Part shown: positions 54,306 to 62,825 of the stretch, one piece after another
Numbering within the stretch: position 1 is the stretch's first letter
Layout of the letters: every line of letters starts with the position of its first letter
DNA from: Planctomycetota bacterium
GTDB taxonomy: Bacteria > Planctomycetota > J058 > JAJDCP01
Assembly: GCA_029260765.1 (NCBI GenBank)
Contig: JAJDCP010000011.1
Coordinates: 1 to 64,000 of the forward strand
Direction: 5' to 3'
DNA: 64,000 nucleotides
Notes under the pieces: model-generated
Databases searched by the model: none
The model's input: only the letters and a program-made list of their open reading frames with translations
What the model was told of the DNA's origin: nothing
Translations under genes and position numbers: made by a program

Positions 54306-55538
54306 CTACGCACTCCGAGAAGTATGCCAGCTGGCCGGCGCCGATGCAACCCTTGCCGGCGACTTCCTGCCCTTCCCCAGCAAGCTCCCCAGCAGCGCGC
54401 ACAGCCCGATCACCGCCAGCCCCAGCCAGCCCAGCTGCGCCAGCGAAAAGCGCCCAAAATACGCCGGGAAGTGGTCCGCCCGCAACGGATCCAGCCCGCC
54501 GCACAGCCCCGCCAACAGCAGCAGAAACACCCCCAGCCGCCGCCCCGGCCGTTCGGGCCTGCCGATGCCGAGCAGCAGCATACACCCCAACAGGCAGCCC
54601 AGCGCCGCGTACGCCTGCACCGGATGCACCTCCAGCGAGCGGGAGGCGCCGGGCTCGAGCCAGAGCAGCTCCTGATGGTAGTGCGTGACCGGCGAGTCCG
54701 CCCCGAAGCTCACCGCCCAGGCCAGGTCGGGCGCCGCCCGCACGCCGAAGCCCACGCCAGCCAGCAGACACGCGCCCAAGCCGACGGCCAGCGCCAGGGC
54801 CGCCGCGGGCGCCAGCGCCTCACTCAGCACAGCCAGCCGCACCCCACGCACGCGGCAGAAGAGCAACAGCGCCAGCAGCGCCCCGAGCACGCCGCTGGGC
54901 AGCTCGAAGCCCCCCTCGTCGACGCGGAAAGCGTCCGCCCAGCCCCGCCCGACGCCCTCGGCCCGCAGCAGCCCGCCGGCTTCCCCCTCTGAATGCGCCA
55001 GAGCCAGCCGCTGGCAGGGCTGCGCATCGCCCAGCGCCGCCAGCCAGATGCCCTCGCCCGCGCTCAGGGTGCGCACGCTGAAGTCGCCGGCCAGCCCGGG
55101 CACCAGCACGAGCTGGTCGGACACCTCGCCGAACGCCAGCTCCAAGGCCTCGACGCTGTCGATCGCCTGGCTGGCGGTCACGGTCCGATCGCTCACCTGG
55201 CTGCCGTTGCCGATCCGGAAGCGGATCTGCGCGCCCGCCTCGAGCGGTTGCAGCAGCCGGCCCTGCAAGACCGCGGGCTGGGCGGAGAACAGCGTGCCAT
55301 AATGCAGTGCGACAAAGCCCGCGCGTGCCCCGAACACACCACCGAGGAAACACACCAGGCAGCCACCCGCCACGGTCAGGGCCCGCAGCCCCAGCCGCCG
55401 GCGCAGCAGCAGCGCGCACAGCAGGCCGACCAGCAGCGCCAGCCCCACTCCGAGGCCCAGGGCATGGATGCGCAGCTCGCCGGTCTGGAACAATACCGGC
55501 CCGTTGTCTATCGCGATCGCCGCAAACACCCCGCTCAT
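54306..55538 (-). CDS. Lgt-like (prolipoprotein diacylglyceryl transferase family) protein lacking key residues
   Basis: A 410-aa multi-pass membrane protein. The C-terminal half resembles Lgt: LPSGVLGALLALLLFCRVRG, then VGLGACLLAGVGFG, VHPVQAYAALG and RADHFPAYFGRFSLAQLGWL. In true Lgt the first segment contains an essential His-Gly-Gly and the second an Arg (GRIGNF-like); here these positions are Pro-Ser-Gly and Leu. A ~110-residue soluble insertion (residues about 90-200) interrupts the membrane part. It may be a catalytically changed paralogue. Last protein gene of the envelope operon; start codon uncertain (ATG with GGGGGC upstream). Confidence 0.75.
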   Translation of the reverse strand: MSGVFAAIAIDNGPVLFQTGELRIHALGLGVGLALLVGLLCALLLRRRLGLRALTVAGGCLVCFLGGVFGARAGFVALHYGTLFSAQPAVLQGRLLQPLEAGAQIRFRIGNGSQVSDRTVTASQAIDSVEALELAFGEVSDQLVLVPGLAGDFSVRTLSAGEGIWLAALGDAQPCQRLALAHSEGEAGGLLRAEGVGRGWADAFRVDEGGFELPSGVLGALLALLLFCRVRGVRLAVLSEALAPAAALALAVGLGACLLAGVGFGVRAAPDLAWAVSFGADSPVTHYHQELLWLEPGASRSLEVHPVQAYAALGCLLGCMLLLGIGRPERPGRRLGVFLLLLAGLCGGLDPLRADHFPAYFGRFSLAQLGWLGLAVIGLCALLGSLLGKGRKSPARVASAPASWHTSRSA

Positions 55539-55580
55539 GCCCCCGTCACAGCCTGCGCCCCCCACCAGGTTAACACAGCC

Positions 55581-56456
55581 TCAGCCCCGCCGCATCCACC
55601 AGCGGGACACAAAGATCGGCACCAGCAGCGCCAGAATCGCCAGGGCCTGCCATTGTCCGCCGCAGGCCAGCGCCAGGCCGGCATCGAAGCCGACGAAGGC
55701 AAACAGCAGGTGCCGCACCATCAACCCGACGCCCTTCGGCCGCGGCGCGTTGCGCTGGCGCCAGGCCTCGGCCGCGAAGCTCAGCCCCAGCAGCCCCCAG
55801 ACCACGCTGGCCAGCGCGTCCGCCTGCCAGACGGCCAGCCCCCCCAGCCCGAGCAGCAGCAGCAGGCTGAACACCAGGCCCACGGGCCCGGCGCGCCCCT
55901 CCCCTTCCTCGAAGGTGCTGAGCAGCGTCAACAGCAGCGTGTAGCCGAACACCGCCGCCGCCGGCCACCAGGGCACCTCTCCGCGCCAGAGCTCCAGGCC
56001 GCCCAGCGCCATCAGCACCACCAGCCCGCGGCAGGCGGCCATCATCAGCGCCCCCGGCAGACGAAAGCCCTTGAAGGCGAAGTTGTACAGCAGCACGCAG
56101 GCCACCAGCCCGCCGGCCAGCAGCATGCGCGGCCAGCCCAGGGCCAACCCTGCCAGCAGCGCTGTGCCGATCAGCAGCCCGCCGAAGCGGCCCGCGCCGC
56201 TGCGCGTGATGCGTCCGCTGGGAATCGGCCGCTCAGGGTGCAGGCGGGCGTCACGCCCCGCATCCGCCACGTCGTTGAGCACCATGCCGCCCAGGTAGGC
56301 CAGGCAGCCGCAGACCGCGCACAGCAGCAGCGTCTGCGCGGGCACCGGCCAGACGGCGTGCGCCACCAGCAGGTTGCCGAGCACGGTGAAGACCAGCGGC
56401 AGGCGCGTCAGAGACAACCAGGTTCGCAGCGACACGCGTGGAGCAGGCGCGTCCAT
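55581..56456 (-). CDS. UbiA-family prenyltransferase
   Basis: A 291-aa protein with about eight membrane helices. The first Asp-rich motif NDVADAGRD (residues 61-69) and the following RPIPSGRI are classic for UbiA enzymes, which join a prenyl diphosphate to an aromatic or sugar acceptor. The second motif is less clear. The start lies one base after the stop of the small conserved gene upstream. The acceptor (quinone precursor or other) cannot be judged from the operon. Confidence 0.88.
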   Translation of the reverse strand: MDAPAPRVSLRTWLSLTRLPLVFTVLGNLLVAHAVWPVPAQTLLLCAVCGCLAYLGGMVLNDVADAGRDARLHPERPIPSGRITRSGAGRFGGLLIGTALLAGLALGWPRMLLAGGLVACVLLYNFAFKGFRLPGALMMAACRGLVVLMALGGLELWRGEVPWWPAAAVFGYTLLLTLLSTFEEGEGRAGPVGLVFSLLLLLGLGGLAVWQADALASVVWGLLGLSFAAEAWRQRNAPRPKGVGLMVRHLLFAFVGFDAGLALACGGQWQALAILALLVPIFVSRWWMRRG

Positions 56457-56457
56457 C

Positions 56458-56805
56458 TCAGAACACGATGATGTCGTCGAGCGCGGAGACGCTCTTGACA
56501 TGCAGACTGCGCACCAACACGCGCTTGCGGTTCGGCTTGCTGCCCAGCCGGGCGGCTTCCATGATGTAGACCTCTTTGGTGGTGCGCCCGCTGCCCATCT
56601 CATGCACATCGGCCGGCGCCAGCTCGACGAAATAGGCCCCCGCAGACTGCAAGACCCCCACGTAGGTCAAGCCGCCGTCGACATCGAGCACCACCTCGCG
56701 CCCCAGCAGCGAGGCCCACTCCGAGTCGCCCCGTGGCTCCGCCTGCGCCAGCACCTCCGCCCGCTCGGCGGCCTCACTGCCCTCCAGAGACCCGTCGCGC
56801 ATCAC
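56458..56805 (-). CDS. small conserved protein between RseP and UbiA
   Basis: A 115-aa cytosolic protein. LLGREVVLDVDGGLTYVGVL resembles an SH3-like strand set. It is followed by FVELAPADVHEM and TTKEVYIMEAARLGSKPNRK, then RVLVRSLHVKSVSALDD. I recall similar proteins in planctomycete and related genomes, without a known function. The GTG (or ATG three bases later) overlaps the RseP stop. Its tight fit between two membrane-protein genes suggests a role in that operon. Confidence 0.7.
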   Translation of the reverse strand: MMRDGSLEGSEAAERAEVLAQAEPRGDSEWASLLGREVVLDVDGGLTYVGVLQSAGAYFVELAPADVHEMGSGRTTKEVYIMEAARLGSKPNRKRVLVRSLHVKSVSALDDIIVF

Positions 56806-58580
56806 TGAATGCCCAGAATCCGCAGGATGTCATTGGTGGTGACGGCCAACATCAGCGCGACGATGGCCAAAAAGCCCAGGATCTTGGTGACCCGGATGGT
56901 CTTCTCATTGACCGGCTTGCCCTTCAACCCCTCGATCAGCACCAACAAGATCTGGCCCCCGTCGAGCACCGGGATCGGCAGCAGGTTCAAGATCGCCAGG
57001 TTCAAGCTGAGGATGCCGAGGAAATAGAACAGCGTGCCGGTGCCCGACTTGGCGAAGTGGTAGGCCGTCTGCGCGATCAGCACAGGCCCCCCGACCATCT
57101 TCATCGAGATCTTCTGGCTGAACAGGCTGGTCAGGTGCACCAGCGTGCGGCGCAACCACAGCCAGGTGCTGGTGAAGCCGGTCTCCAGCGCGTCGCCCAA
57201 CCCCACAGAGCGCTTGATGAAGTACGCGCCCCCACGGTTGCTCAGCAGCCCCGTGTAGCCGTAGCTGCGCGCGCCCAGCACCGGTGTCAGCTCAGCCTCG
57301 AAGCTCTCGTCGGCCCGCTGCCAGCCCACAGTCAGAGCACCCGCCTCGGTGCCGTGCTGCACCAGGGCCGCGTCGAGGTTGCGCAAACTCGGGTAGCTCA
57401 GCGCGCCGAGCTTGGTGACCACGTCGCCGGCTTCGACGCCTGCCAGGGCTGCCGGACCACCGGGGAGCACCGAACGCACCAGGCCGCCGGCCAGGATCAC
57501 CCCGATCAGGTAGCGTTCCCCTTTGGGCTCGGCCGAGACCGTCAGCTCCAGAACCTCGTCGCCGCGCAGCACGCGGATCATGACCGGCCGCCCCTCCGAC
57601 GCCCGGACCGCGTCCTGCACGCCCGCGGGGTTCACCGACTGGCCGTCGATGCTCAAGAAGGCGTCGCCGACCTGGATGCCGGCCTGGGCCGCGGGACTGC
57701 CGTCGACCAGCGCCGAGATCACGGCCGTGTCGGCCAGCTGCATCCCCAGCTCGGGGATCTTGCGCTGCTCGCTCCGCAGAGCCACCGTGATGAAGTTATC
57801 GTCGCGCCGCAGCCCGACCGTCACGCTCTCACCGGGGTGCTCGAAGAACCAGGCGTCGATCGCGTAGTGCGAGGCAGACACCTCGCCGTTCAGCGAAATC
57901 ACCATGTCGCCGGGCTCGATGCCGGCCCGTGCGGCCGGGCTATGCTCTTCGACCAGGGCGACATCCTCGATCATCTGCACGCCGATGGTCTGGACCAGAT
58001 CGCCCGGCTCGGGCACCAGCTCGGCCTTGTGCACGACGCCATCACGCTGGAACTCGACGACCACCGAGCTGTCTGCCAGGGCGACCGCCGTCAGAATGTC
58101 GTTGAACTCGATGACCGGATCGCCATCGATATTGGTGATCAGGTCGCCCCGCTGCAGCACCCCGTCCGCCGGCGAGCCGCGGACCACCGAGCCCACCACC
58201 GGGCTGGGAAAAGACACGCCCAGGTTGAAGGCCAACGCGAAACAGAACACGGCGATGGCTGTGTTCATCAACACCCCCGCCGACAGCACGAAGACCCGCG
58301 CGGGCACCGATTTCGAGCTCAGCTCGTCCGCCTTGCCGGTCGGCTCTTCTTCAGGATCTTCGCCGGCCATCGCTACATAGCCACCGACCGGAATCAGGGA
58401 CACCCGGTAGTCGGTCGGTCCGCGCTTGAAACCGAACAGCCGCGGTCCGAAGCCCAACGAGAAGACGTTGACCCGCACACCGCAGCGCTTGGCCGCCATA
58501 AAGTGGCCCAGCTCGTGGACGAACACCAGAAAGCCGAGACCGAGGACGACCTGGCCAATATTGACGATGGAATCCAGCAT
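56802..58580 (-). CDS. rseP: RseP-type site-2 protease with four PDZ domains
   Basis: A 592-aa intramembrane metalloprotease. The zinc site HELGH is at residues 22-26 in the first membrane helix, and the distal LLPIPVLDGG provides the third ligand. Four PDZ-like repeats are visible between them, each with a carboxylate loop (SPADGVLQRGD, SPAARAGIEPGD, SPAAQAGIQVGD and GPAALAGVEAGD); the E. coli protein has two. RseP cuts anti-sigma factors and leftover signal peptides in the inner membrane. The start MLDSIVNIG was chosen because RseP proteins begin just before the zinc helix; the ribosome site is weak. Confidence 0.92.
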   Translation of the reverse strand: MLDSIVNIGQVVLGLGFLVFVHELGHFMAAKRCGVRVNVFSLGFGPRLFGFKRGPTDYRVSLIPVGGYVAMAGEDPEEEPTGKADELSSKSVPARVFVLSAGVLMNTAIAVFCFALAFNLGVSFPSPVVGSVVRGSPADGVLQRGDLITNIDGDPVIEFNDILTAVALADSSVVVEFQRDGVVHKAELVPEPGDLVQTIGVQMIEDVALVEEHSPAARAGIEPGDMVISLNGEVSASHYAIDAWFFEHPGESVTVGLRRDDNFITVALRSEQRKIPELGMQLADTAVISALVDGSPAAQAGIQVGDAFLSIDGQSVNPAGVQDAVRASEGRPVMIRVLRGDEVLELTVSAEPKGERYLIGVILAGGLVRSVLPGGPAALAGVEAGDVVTKLGALSYPSLRNLDAALVQHGTEAGALTVGWQRADESFEAELTPVLGARSYGYTGLLSNRGGAYFIKRSVGLGDALETGFTSTWLWLRRTLVHLTSLFSQKISMKMVGGPVLIAQTAYHFAKSGTGTLFYFLGILSLNLAILNLLPIPVLDGGQILLVLIEGLKGKPVNEKTIRVTKILGFLAIVALMLAVTTNDILRILGIQ

Positions 58581-58743
58581 GCACACGCTCAATCTTGGGG
58601 AGATCGGGGAACCGCGCCGCTCGCTTGGACAGGTCTCAGGGCAAAGACCACGGCGCACCAGTCCCCCGGGGCGCCTCTATGCTACCCCATGCGGCGGTGC
58701 CTGACCAGACCAGTCCCGCAGGCTGTCTGGGCAGGGCTGCCCG

Positions 58744-59352
58744 TCAGCCCGCCACCGGGCCGCGGGCCGCGCTCAGCTCGCGGCGCAGGCGCTCGTTCTC
58801 GCCCAGCAGCTCGCGTTGCCGCTCTTCAAGCCGCTGCAGCCGCTCGGCGAGGCCGTCGACGTCGGCCTGGCTGGGAATGCTGAGACGCGTCTGCACCTCG
58901 GTCAGCCGCTCGCGCAGGACGTAGTCGATCTTCTCCATGTAGGACTCGACCTTGGTGCGCACCTCATCTTTGAGCTGCTTGCCCTCGGCGGAGGAGAGCC
59001 TGCCGTTGTCGACCAGCGTGTCGATGTCCTGCTGCAGGTCGGGCTCAGCCCCCTCGCTCAGCCAGGGCAGCCAACGCCCCATGGCCTCGCGCACCTGGTG
59101 GAACATCGAGGGGCCGCCCCCCCGGATCAGGTTGGCCAGGAAGTCGCGCGGCAGGTAGGTGGACTTCTGCTTGCCTTGCTCGAGAAGAATCTGGGACAGC
59201 GTGACATTGGTCAGATCGGCGCCCGACTTGTTGTCGACCACCGAGATCTTCTCGCCAGCGCGCACCAACTCGGCGATCTCGGGCAGCGTGATGTAGCGCT
59301 TGTCCTTGGTGTCGTAGAGCTTGCGATTCGAATATCGCTTGATCGTGTGCAT
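58744..59352 (-). CDS. PhaR-like polyhydroxyalkanoate regulator
   Basis: A 202-aa protein. The N-terminus (TIKRYSNRKLYDTKDKRYIT, then LPEIAELVRAG and TNVTLSQILLEQG) is the DNA-binding domain of the PHB/PHA accumulation regulator family. The C-terminal half is a long coiled coil (LAERLQRLEERQRELLGENE and on), longer than the usual PhaR tail and possibly a phasin-like or oligomerising segment. In PHA-producing bacteria this protein represses phasin genes. No phaC or phasin gene is in the window. It lies within the co-directional envelope gene string. Confidence 0.82.
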   Translation of the reverse strand: MHTIKRYSNRKLYDTKDKRYITLPEIAELVRAGEKISVVDNKSGADLTNVTLSQILLEQGKQKSTYLPRDFLANLIRGGGPSMFHQVREAMGRWLPWLSEGAEPDLQQDIDTLVDNGRLSSAEGKQLKDEVRTKVESYMEKIDYVLRERLTEVQTRLSIPSQADVDGLAERLQRLEERQRELLGENERLRRELSAARGPVAG

Positions 59353-59428
59353 CGTGGTTCTGTGCTCCGGCGGGCCTGTTTTCATCGATGGTATGAAATC
59401 TGGCGCGCCGCGTCAAATCTTACAAACC

Positions 59429-60544
59429 CTAACCCCAACCGGGCGGAGGAGGCGGAGGCCGCCAGCTGCCCGTACCGGAGTCGGCCGGTTTGCTGGGCTT
59501 GCTCGGCCCCGCCGGCTTGCTGGGCGGCGCCCAGCCAGGCGGCGGCCCCCCCTTGGGCGGCTGCCAACCGGGCGGCGGACCCGCCTGCTTCGCCGGCGGC
59601 CGCGGGGCGGCTTGCATCTTCCCCGATGGCGGCCGTGCCGGTGGACGCGGCTGCGGCGGCGCCCCCCGTTTCATGCTCGGCGGCCCCTGCGGCGGCCGTC
59701 CCTGCGGAGGCCTGCCCGACGGCGGCCCCTGCGGTGGCCGGCCTGGCGGCCCGCCCTTCCCCATCGGAGGCCTGCCCTGCGGAGGCCGCCCCTTCTGCTG
59801 CGGGTACTTCCCGGCAGGAGGCGCCGGCGGCCGGCCCTTCTGCTGCGGGGGGCGCCGCCCCGACGGCGGCGGCCCCGGCTGGCGCGCCGAGGGAGGCCGC
59901 GGCGGCTGCTTGCCATCGGGGGCCCGGCCGGACGGCCGCGGCTCGGGCCGCTGCACCCGCGCGGTGCCGTGGCCGCTCGGCTTGGGCGCGGACGCCTTGG
60001 CGGGCGGCGCCATGGTCGGCGGCGTCGGCCAGCCGGGTGGCGCCAGGCCCGCACGCCCTGCCCCGAATGGTGTCGGAGTCTTGGCCACCGGCGGCGGCTC
60101 GGTTCCCGGCATCGGCGGCGGCGGCGGCAGATTCGGCGTCGGCGCCAGGTCGAGCTCGAAACTTGGCATGTCATCCATTGCGGGTGGCTGCGGCCTGGCG
60201 GGGGCCGCCGGCTGCGGAGCCTTCGCGGGGGCCCCACTGGTGGGGGGACGATCGGTGCGGATGTAGTCGTCCTCGCTGACCTTCTTGGGGCCGAAGTGCG
60301 GCTTGTGCGCCCCGGGGTTCCTGCGCAGCGGGTGCACCTCAGGTTTCTCGTCGCCCGAGCCTTCGATCAGCAGGGGCTTCTTGCGCATCTTGATGCGGCA
60401 CGACTTCGGGTCGACGCCCGGGTCTGCCTGACACTTCTGGTAGGCGTCGTTGCGTGCGTTGCGCGCCGTGGTGCCCCGCCCAGCAAATTCGATGTACGAC
60501 CCGTCGGGTTGCTTCCCTTCGGCATAACACTCATAGATGGCCAT
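59429..60544 (-). CDS. Pro-rich low-complexity protein with small N-terminal domain
   Basis: A 371-aa protein. The first ~70 residues form a compact domain (ECYAEGKQPDGSYIEFAGRG, with Cys residues in YQKCQADPG and KSCRIK). The rest is a long disordered region dominated by Pro, Gly and Lys, with irregular repeats such as GRPPQG and PPPGW. It ends PPPPPPGWG. There is no signal peptide. GGAGACGTGC lies before the ATG. The composition is similar to scaffold or surface-adhesion tails. It sits 13 bases after the acyltransferase-like gene in the same operon. Confidence 0.78.
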   Translation of the reverse strand: MAIYECYAEGKQPDGSYIEFAGRGTTARNARNDAYQKCQADPGVDPKSCRIKMRKKPLLIEGSGDEKPEVHPLRRNPGAHKPHFGPKKVSEDDYIRTDRPPTSGAPAKAPQPAAPARPQPPAMDDMPSFELDLAPTPNLPPPPPMPGTEPPPVAKTPTPFGAGRAGLAPPGWPTPPTMAPPAKASAPKPSGHGTARVQRPEPRPSGRAPDGKQPPRPPSARQPGPPPSGRRPPQQKGRPPAPPAGKYPQQKGRPPQGRPPMGKGGPPGRPPQGPPSGRPPQGRPPQGPPSMKRGAPPQPRPPARPPSGKMQAAPRPPAKQAGPPPGWQPPKGGPPPGWAPPSKPAGPSKPSKPADSGTGSWRPPPPPPGWG

Positions 60545-60557
60545 GCACGTCTCCGTT

Positions 60558-61469
60558 TCAGCGCGCCCCGCGCCGATGCGCCAGCGTATTCCATTGATCC
60601 TGAAGCCGCAACTGCAGGCTCTCAGCCAGCTCCGCGACATCCGCTCCGCGCCCCGCGTCCAGACCCGCAGTCGGGATGGAGGCGCCAAAACTCATCGACC
60701 ATTTCGAAGGCAGGGGCAGCAGCCCCGCCAGTCCCAATAACGGAAAGGTCGGCGTGATCGCCAGCCCGGGCAGCCCCAGCAACTCCGCCAGCCCGTCCAG
60801 CCGGTACAGCACCGGCCAGGCTTCCCTCGAGCCCACGCTGGCGACCGGCACCACGGGACAGCCCGCCTCGATGGCCAGCTGCAGCCACCGATGCGGCGGC
60901 TGCCCGAGCCGGTAGGGCTGGTCCCCCTCGGGCAGGAAGACCGCCACCCGCTCTCCCCGGTGCAACAGCTGGCGCACGTTCTCTTCGCCCAACGGCAGGC
61001 AGCCGAGCCGGGTCAGAAGCGGCGCCGCGAAGGGCAGCCCGAACCAGCGCGGCGGCAGCAACATGCGCACCACCTGCGAGGTCCGCGCCCCACTCTCGAT
61101 CGTGTGGGCCAGCAACAACCCCTCAAAGGCCGCACAGCTGGCCGGCGTGGCGATCATCAGCTGGCCCCCGGCAGGCACGTGGCGCAGCCCCAGCGTCTCG
61201 AGTTGGCAGTAGCGCTGGGCCACGATCTGCTTGAGTGGCCGCAGCAGCTCCTTGAAGTCGACGTCCAGCCCCCACATGTCGGTCTCGTTCAGCCCGTGGC
61301 GGCGCCGCTGCAGCCCCGCCCGCAGATCTTCCAGCCCGCGCCACAGCAGCGACCACATGGGGCCCTGAGCGGGGGAGGCCCCCAGCGGCAGCGACTGCGC
61401 GTGGTAGGCCGCCGTCAACAGGCGGCGTCGGAAAGTCGCTCCGAGGGGGTTCCAGCTCAACTGCGTCAC
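60558..61469 (-). CDS. lysophospholipid acyltransferase-like protein, catalytic motif altered
   Basis: A 303-aa protein with the outline of the PlsC/LPLAT family. The segment that normally reads NHSG....D is here ATPASCAAFEGLLLAH, so the catalytic His is replaced by Pro and the Asp by Glu. Downstream the substrate-phosphate motif is kept as FLPEGDQPYR, and the VPVASVGSREAWP region matches these families. It begins 10 bases after the SDR gene stop. Either it has a different activity or it is a non-catalytic partner. Confidence 0.72.
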   Translation of the reverse strand: MTQLSWNPLGATFRRRLLTAAYHAQSLPLGASPAQGPMWSLLWRGLEDLRAGLQRRRHGLNETDMWGLDVDFKELLRPLKQIVAQRYCQLETLGLRHVPAGGQLMIATPASCAAFEGLLLAHTIESGARTSQVVRMLLPPRWFGLPFAAPLLTRLGCLPLGEENVRQLLHRGERVAVFLPEGDQPYRLGQPPHRWLQLAIEAGCPVVPVASVGSREAWPVLYRLDGLAELLGLPGLAITPTFPLLGLAGLLPLPSKWSMSFGASIPTAGLDAGRGADVAELAESLQLRLQDQWNTLAHRRGAR

Positions 61470-61479
61470 AAGAACATCC

Positions 61480-62694
61480 TCACAAGGTCTTGCGCCGGAC
61501 GCTGCGGATCGCGACCTTCAGGCGTTCACGGTGGTTGCCGGCATGCTCGTAGCGCCGGCTGCTGATGTCCTGGTCTGCGGCGCTGCGGAAAGACTCGAGC
61601 ACTTCCCGCAGATCCCGGGTCGGGTGGAAGCGGAACCCGTCGTGCATGGCCAGGTTGCTCGCGGTGCAGGGGAACTGCAAGAACGGCGTATCGGGGGAAT
61701 CGGGGAAGTCGACCCCGAACCAGCGCATCAGCCTCTCACTCAGCGCCAGCGCCAGCGACGGCACGGGCAGCGGCGTGCTTCCCAGTAAGCGGATGATCCT
61801 GCTCAGGGGCAACGCCCCGTCGGCCGTCACGTTGAAGGGACCGCGGACGCCAGGCGCATTCAGCGCGTGAGCCAGGGCGTCGACGACATCATCTTCGTGG
61901 ATCAGCTGCAGCAGAGGATCGAAGCCGAGCACCATCGGCACCAGGCTGCGTCCGAGGTAGTGCGTCAGGCTGGTCTCGACCGAGGGTCCGAGCACCCCGG
62001 GGAAGCGCAGCACCACACAAGAGATCTCGGGATGGTTGCGGCGGAACAGGTCGCAGAAATTCTCGATGTCGACGAGATCCTTGACGTACTGGTGTTGCGA
62101 GCCGTAGCTGAGCTCGCGCTCTTCCTGCATGTACATCGGTAGCTCGGGGTCGGCCCCGTAGACCAGGGTCGAGCTCTTCAGCACCACCTTCGAGACCCCC
62201 GCGCGCACGCAGGCAGACAGCAGGCGCATGGTGCCGAGCACGTTGAGCTTGAACAGCTCTTCCCGGTACACCCGGGAGGGCAGGAACAGCAGGTGGCAGA
62301 CCGTGTCGACTTTCTCCGTCTGCAGCAGGTTGGAGAGCAGCGGGTTGAGCAGATCGATGGGGATGAACTCGCAGCGCTCGAACGGGTGCAGGGGGTCGAC
62401 GTAGTCGATGCCCAGAATGCGGTCGAAGCGCGGATTCTGCTCGAGCTGCCGCACCACCCGCTGGCCCCAGTAGCCACTGACGCCGGTGACCAGCAGGGTC
62501 GACTTGCGTTCGAAATCGAGCCCATCCTCGGGCCGACGGTCTGCGGGTTGCGCGCCGTCTGGCCCGTCGGTCGAGCGCCGAGGAGCTTCGTCAAGCCGCC
62601 GGACGCTGGAGGAAACTGCGCTAAGGGCTGCAGGCACGCATGCACTCCGACGCCGCAGGAAAAAAGACCTGTCTACCACCAACTTAGCGGACAC
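61480..62694 (-). CDS. extended SDR (NAD-dependent epimerase/dehydratase family)
   Basis: A 404-aa protein. After a basic N-terminal ~60 residues of no clear role, the Rossmann motif LLVTGVSGYWGQRVV appears, then the Asp in ILGIDYVDP, the catalytic Ser/Tyr region (VVLKSSTLVYG and YGSQHQYVKDLVD with YxxxK) and VVLRFPGVLGP. These suit extended SDRs acting on nucleotide sugars or lipid-linked substrates. In this operon it is followed by an acyltransferase-like protein, an SDR-LPLAT pairing I recall from related bacteria. GTG start; the true start may lie further in. Confidence 0.85.
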   Translation of the reverse strand: MSAKLVVDRSFFLRRRSACVPAALSAVSSSVRRLDEAPRRSTDGPDGAQPADRRPEDGLDFERKSTLLVTGVSGYWGQRVVRQLEQNPRFDRILGIDYVDPLHPFERCEFIPIDLLNPLLSNLLQTEKVDTVCHLLFLPSRVYREELFKLNVLGTMRLLSACVRAGVSKVVLKSSTLVYGADPELPMYMQEERELSYGSQHQYVKDLVDIENFCDLFRRNHPEISCVVLRFPGVLGPSVETSLTHYLGRSLVPMVLGFDPLLQLIHEDDVVDALAHALNAPGVRGPFNVTADGALPLSRIIRLLGSTPLPVPSLALALSERLMRWFGVDFPDSPDTPFLQFPCTASNLAMHDGFRFHPTRDLREVLESFRSAADQDISSRRYEHAGNHRERLKVAIRSVRRKTL

Positions 62695-62825
62695 AGCGCC
62701 TCCGCGTCAAGCCCGGCCACAGGGCCTGCCAGGGGCCTCGGTTCCTCGGCTGCGGCCCTGGTTTGATCGCGCTTTGGGGATGGGGTATCGTGGCGTCCGT
62801 GAGACATGAACACACGGAGACCGCT

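Noticed and set aside
56733..58883. 716-aa plus-strand frame opposite RseP
   Set aside because: Gln/Arg/His-rich shadow composition with no motif; RseP is certain on the minus strand.
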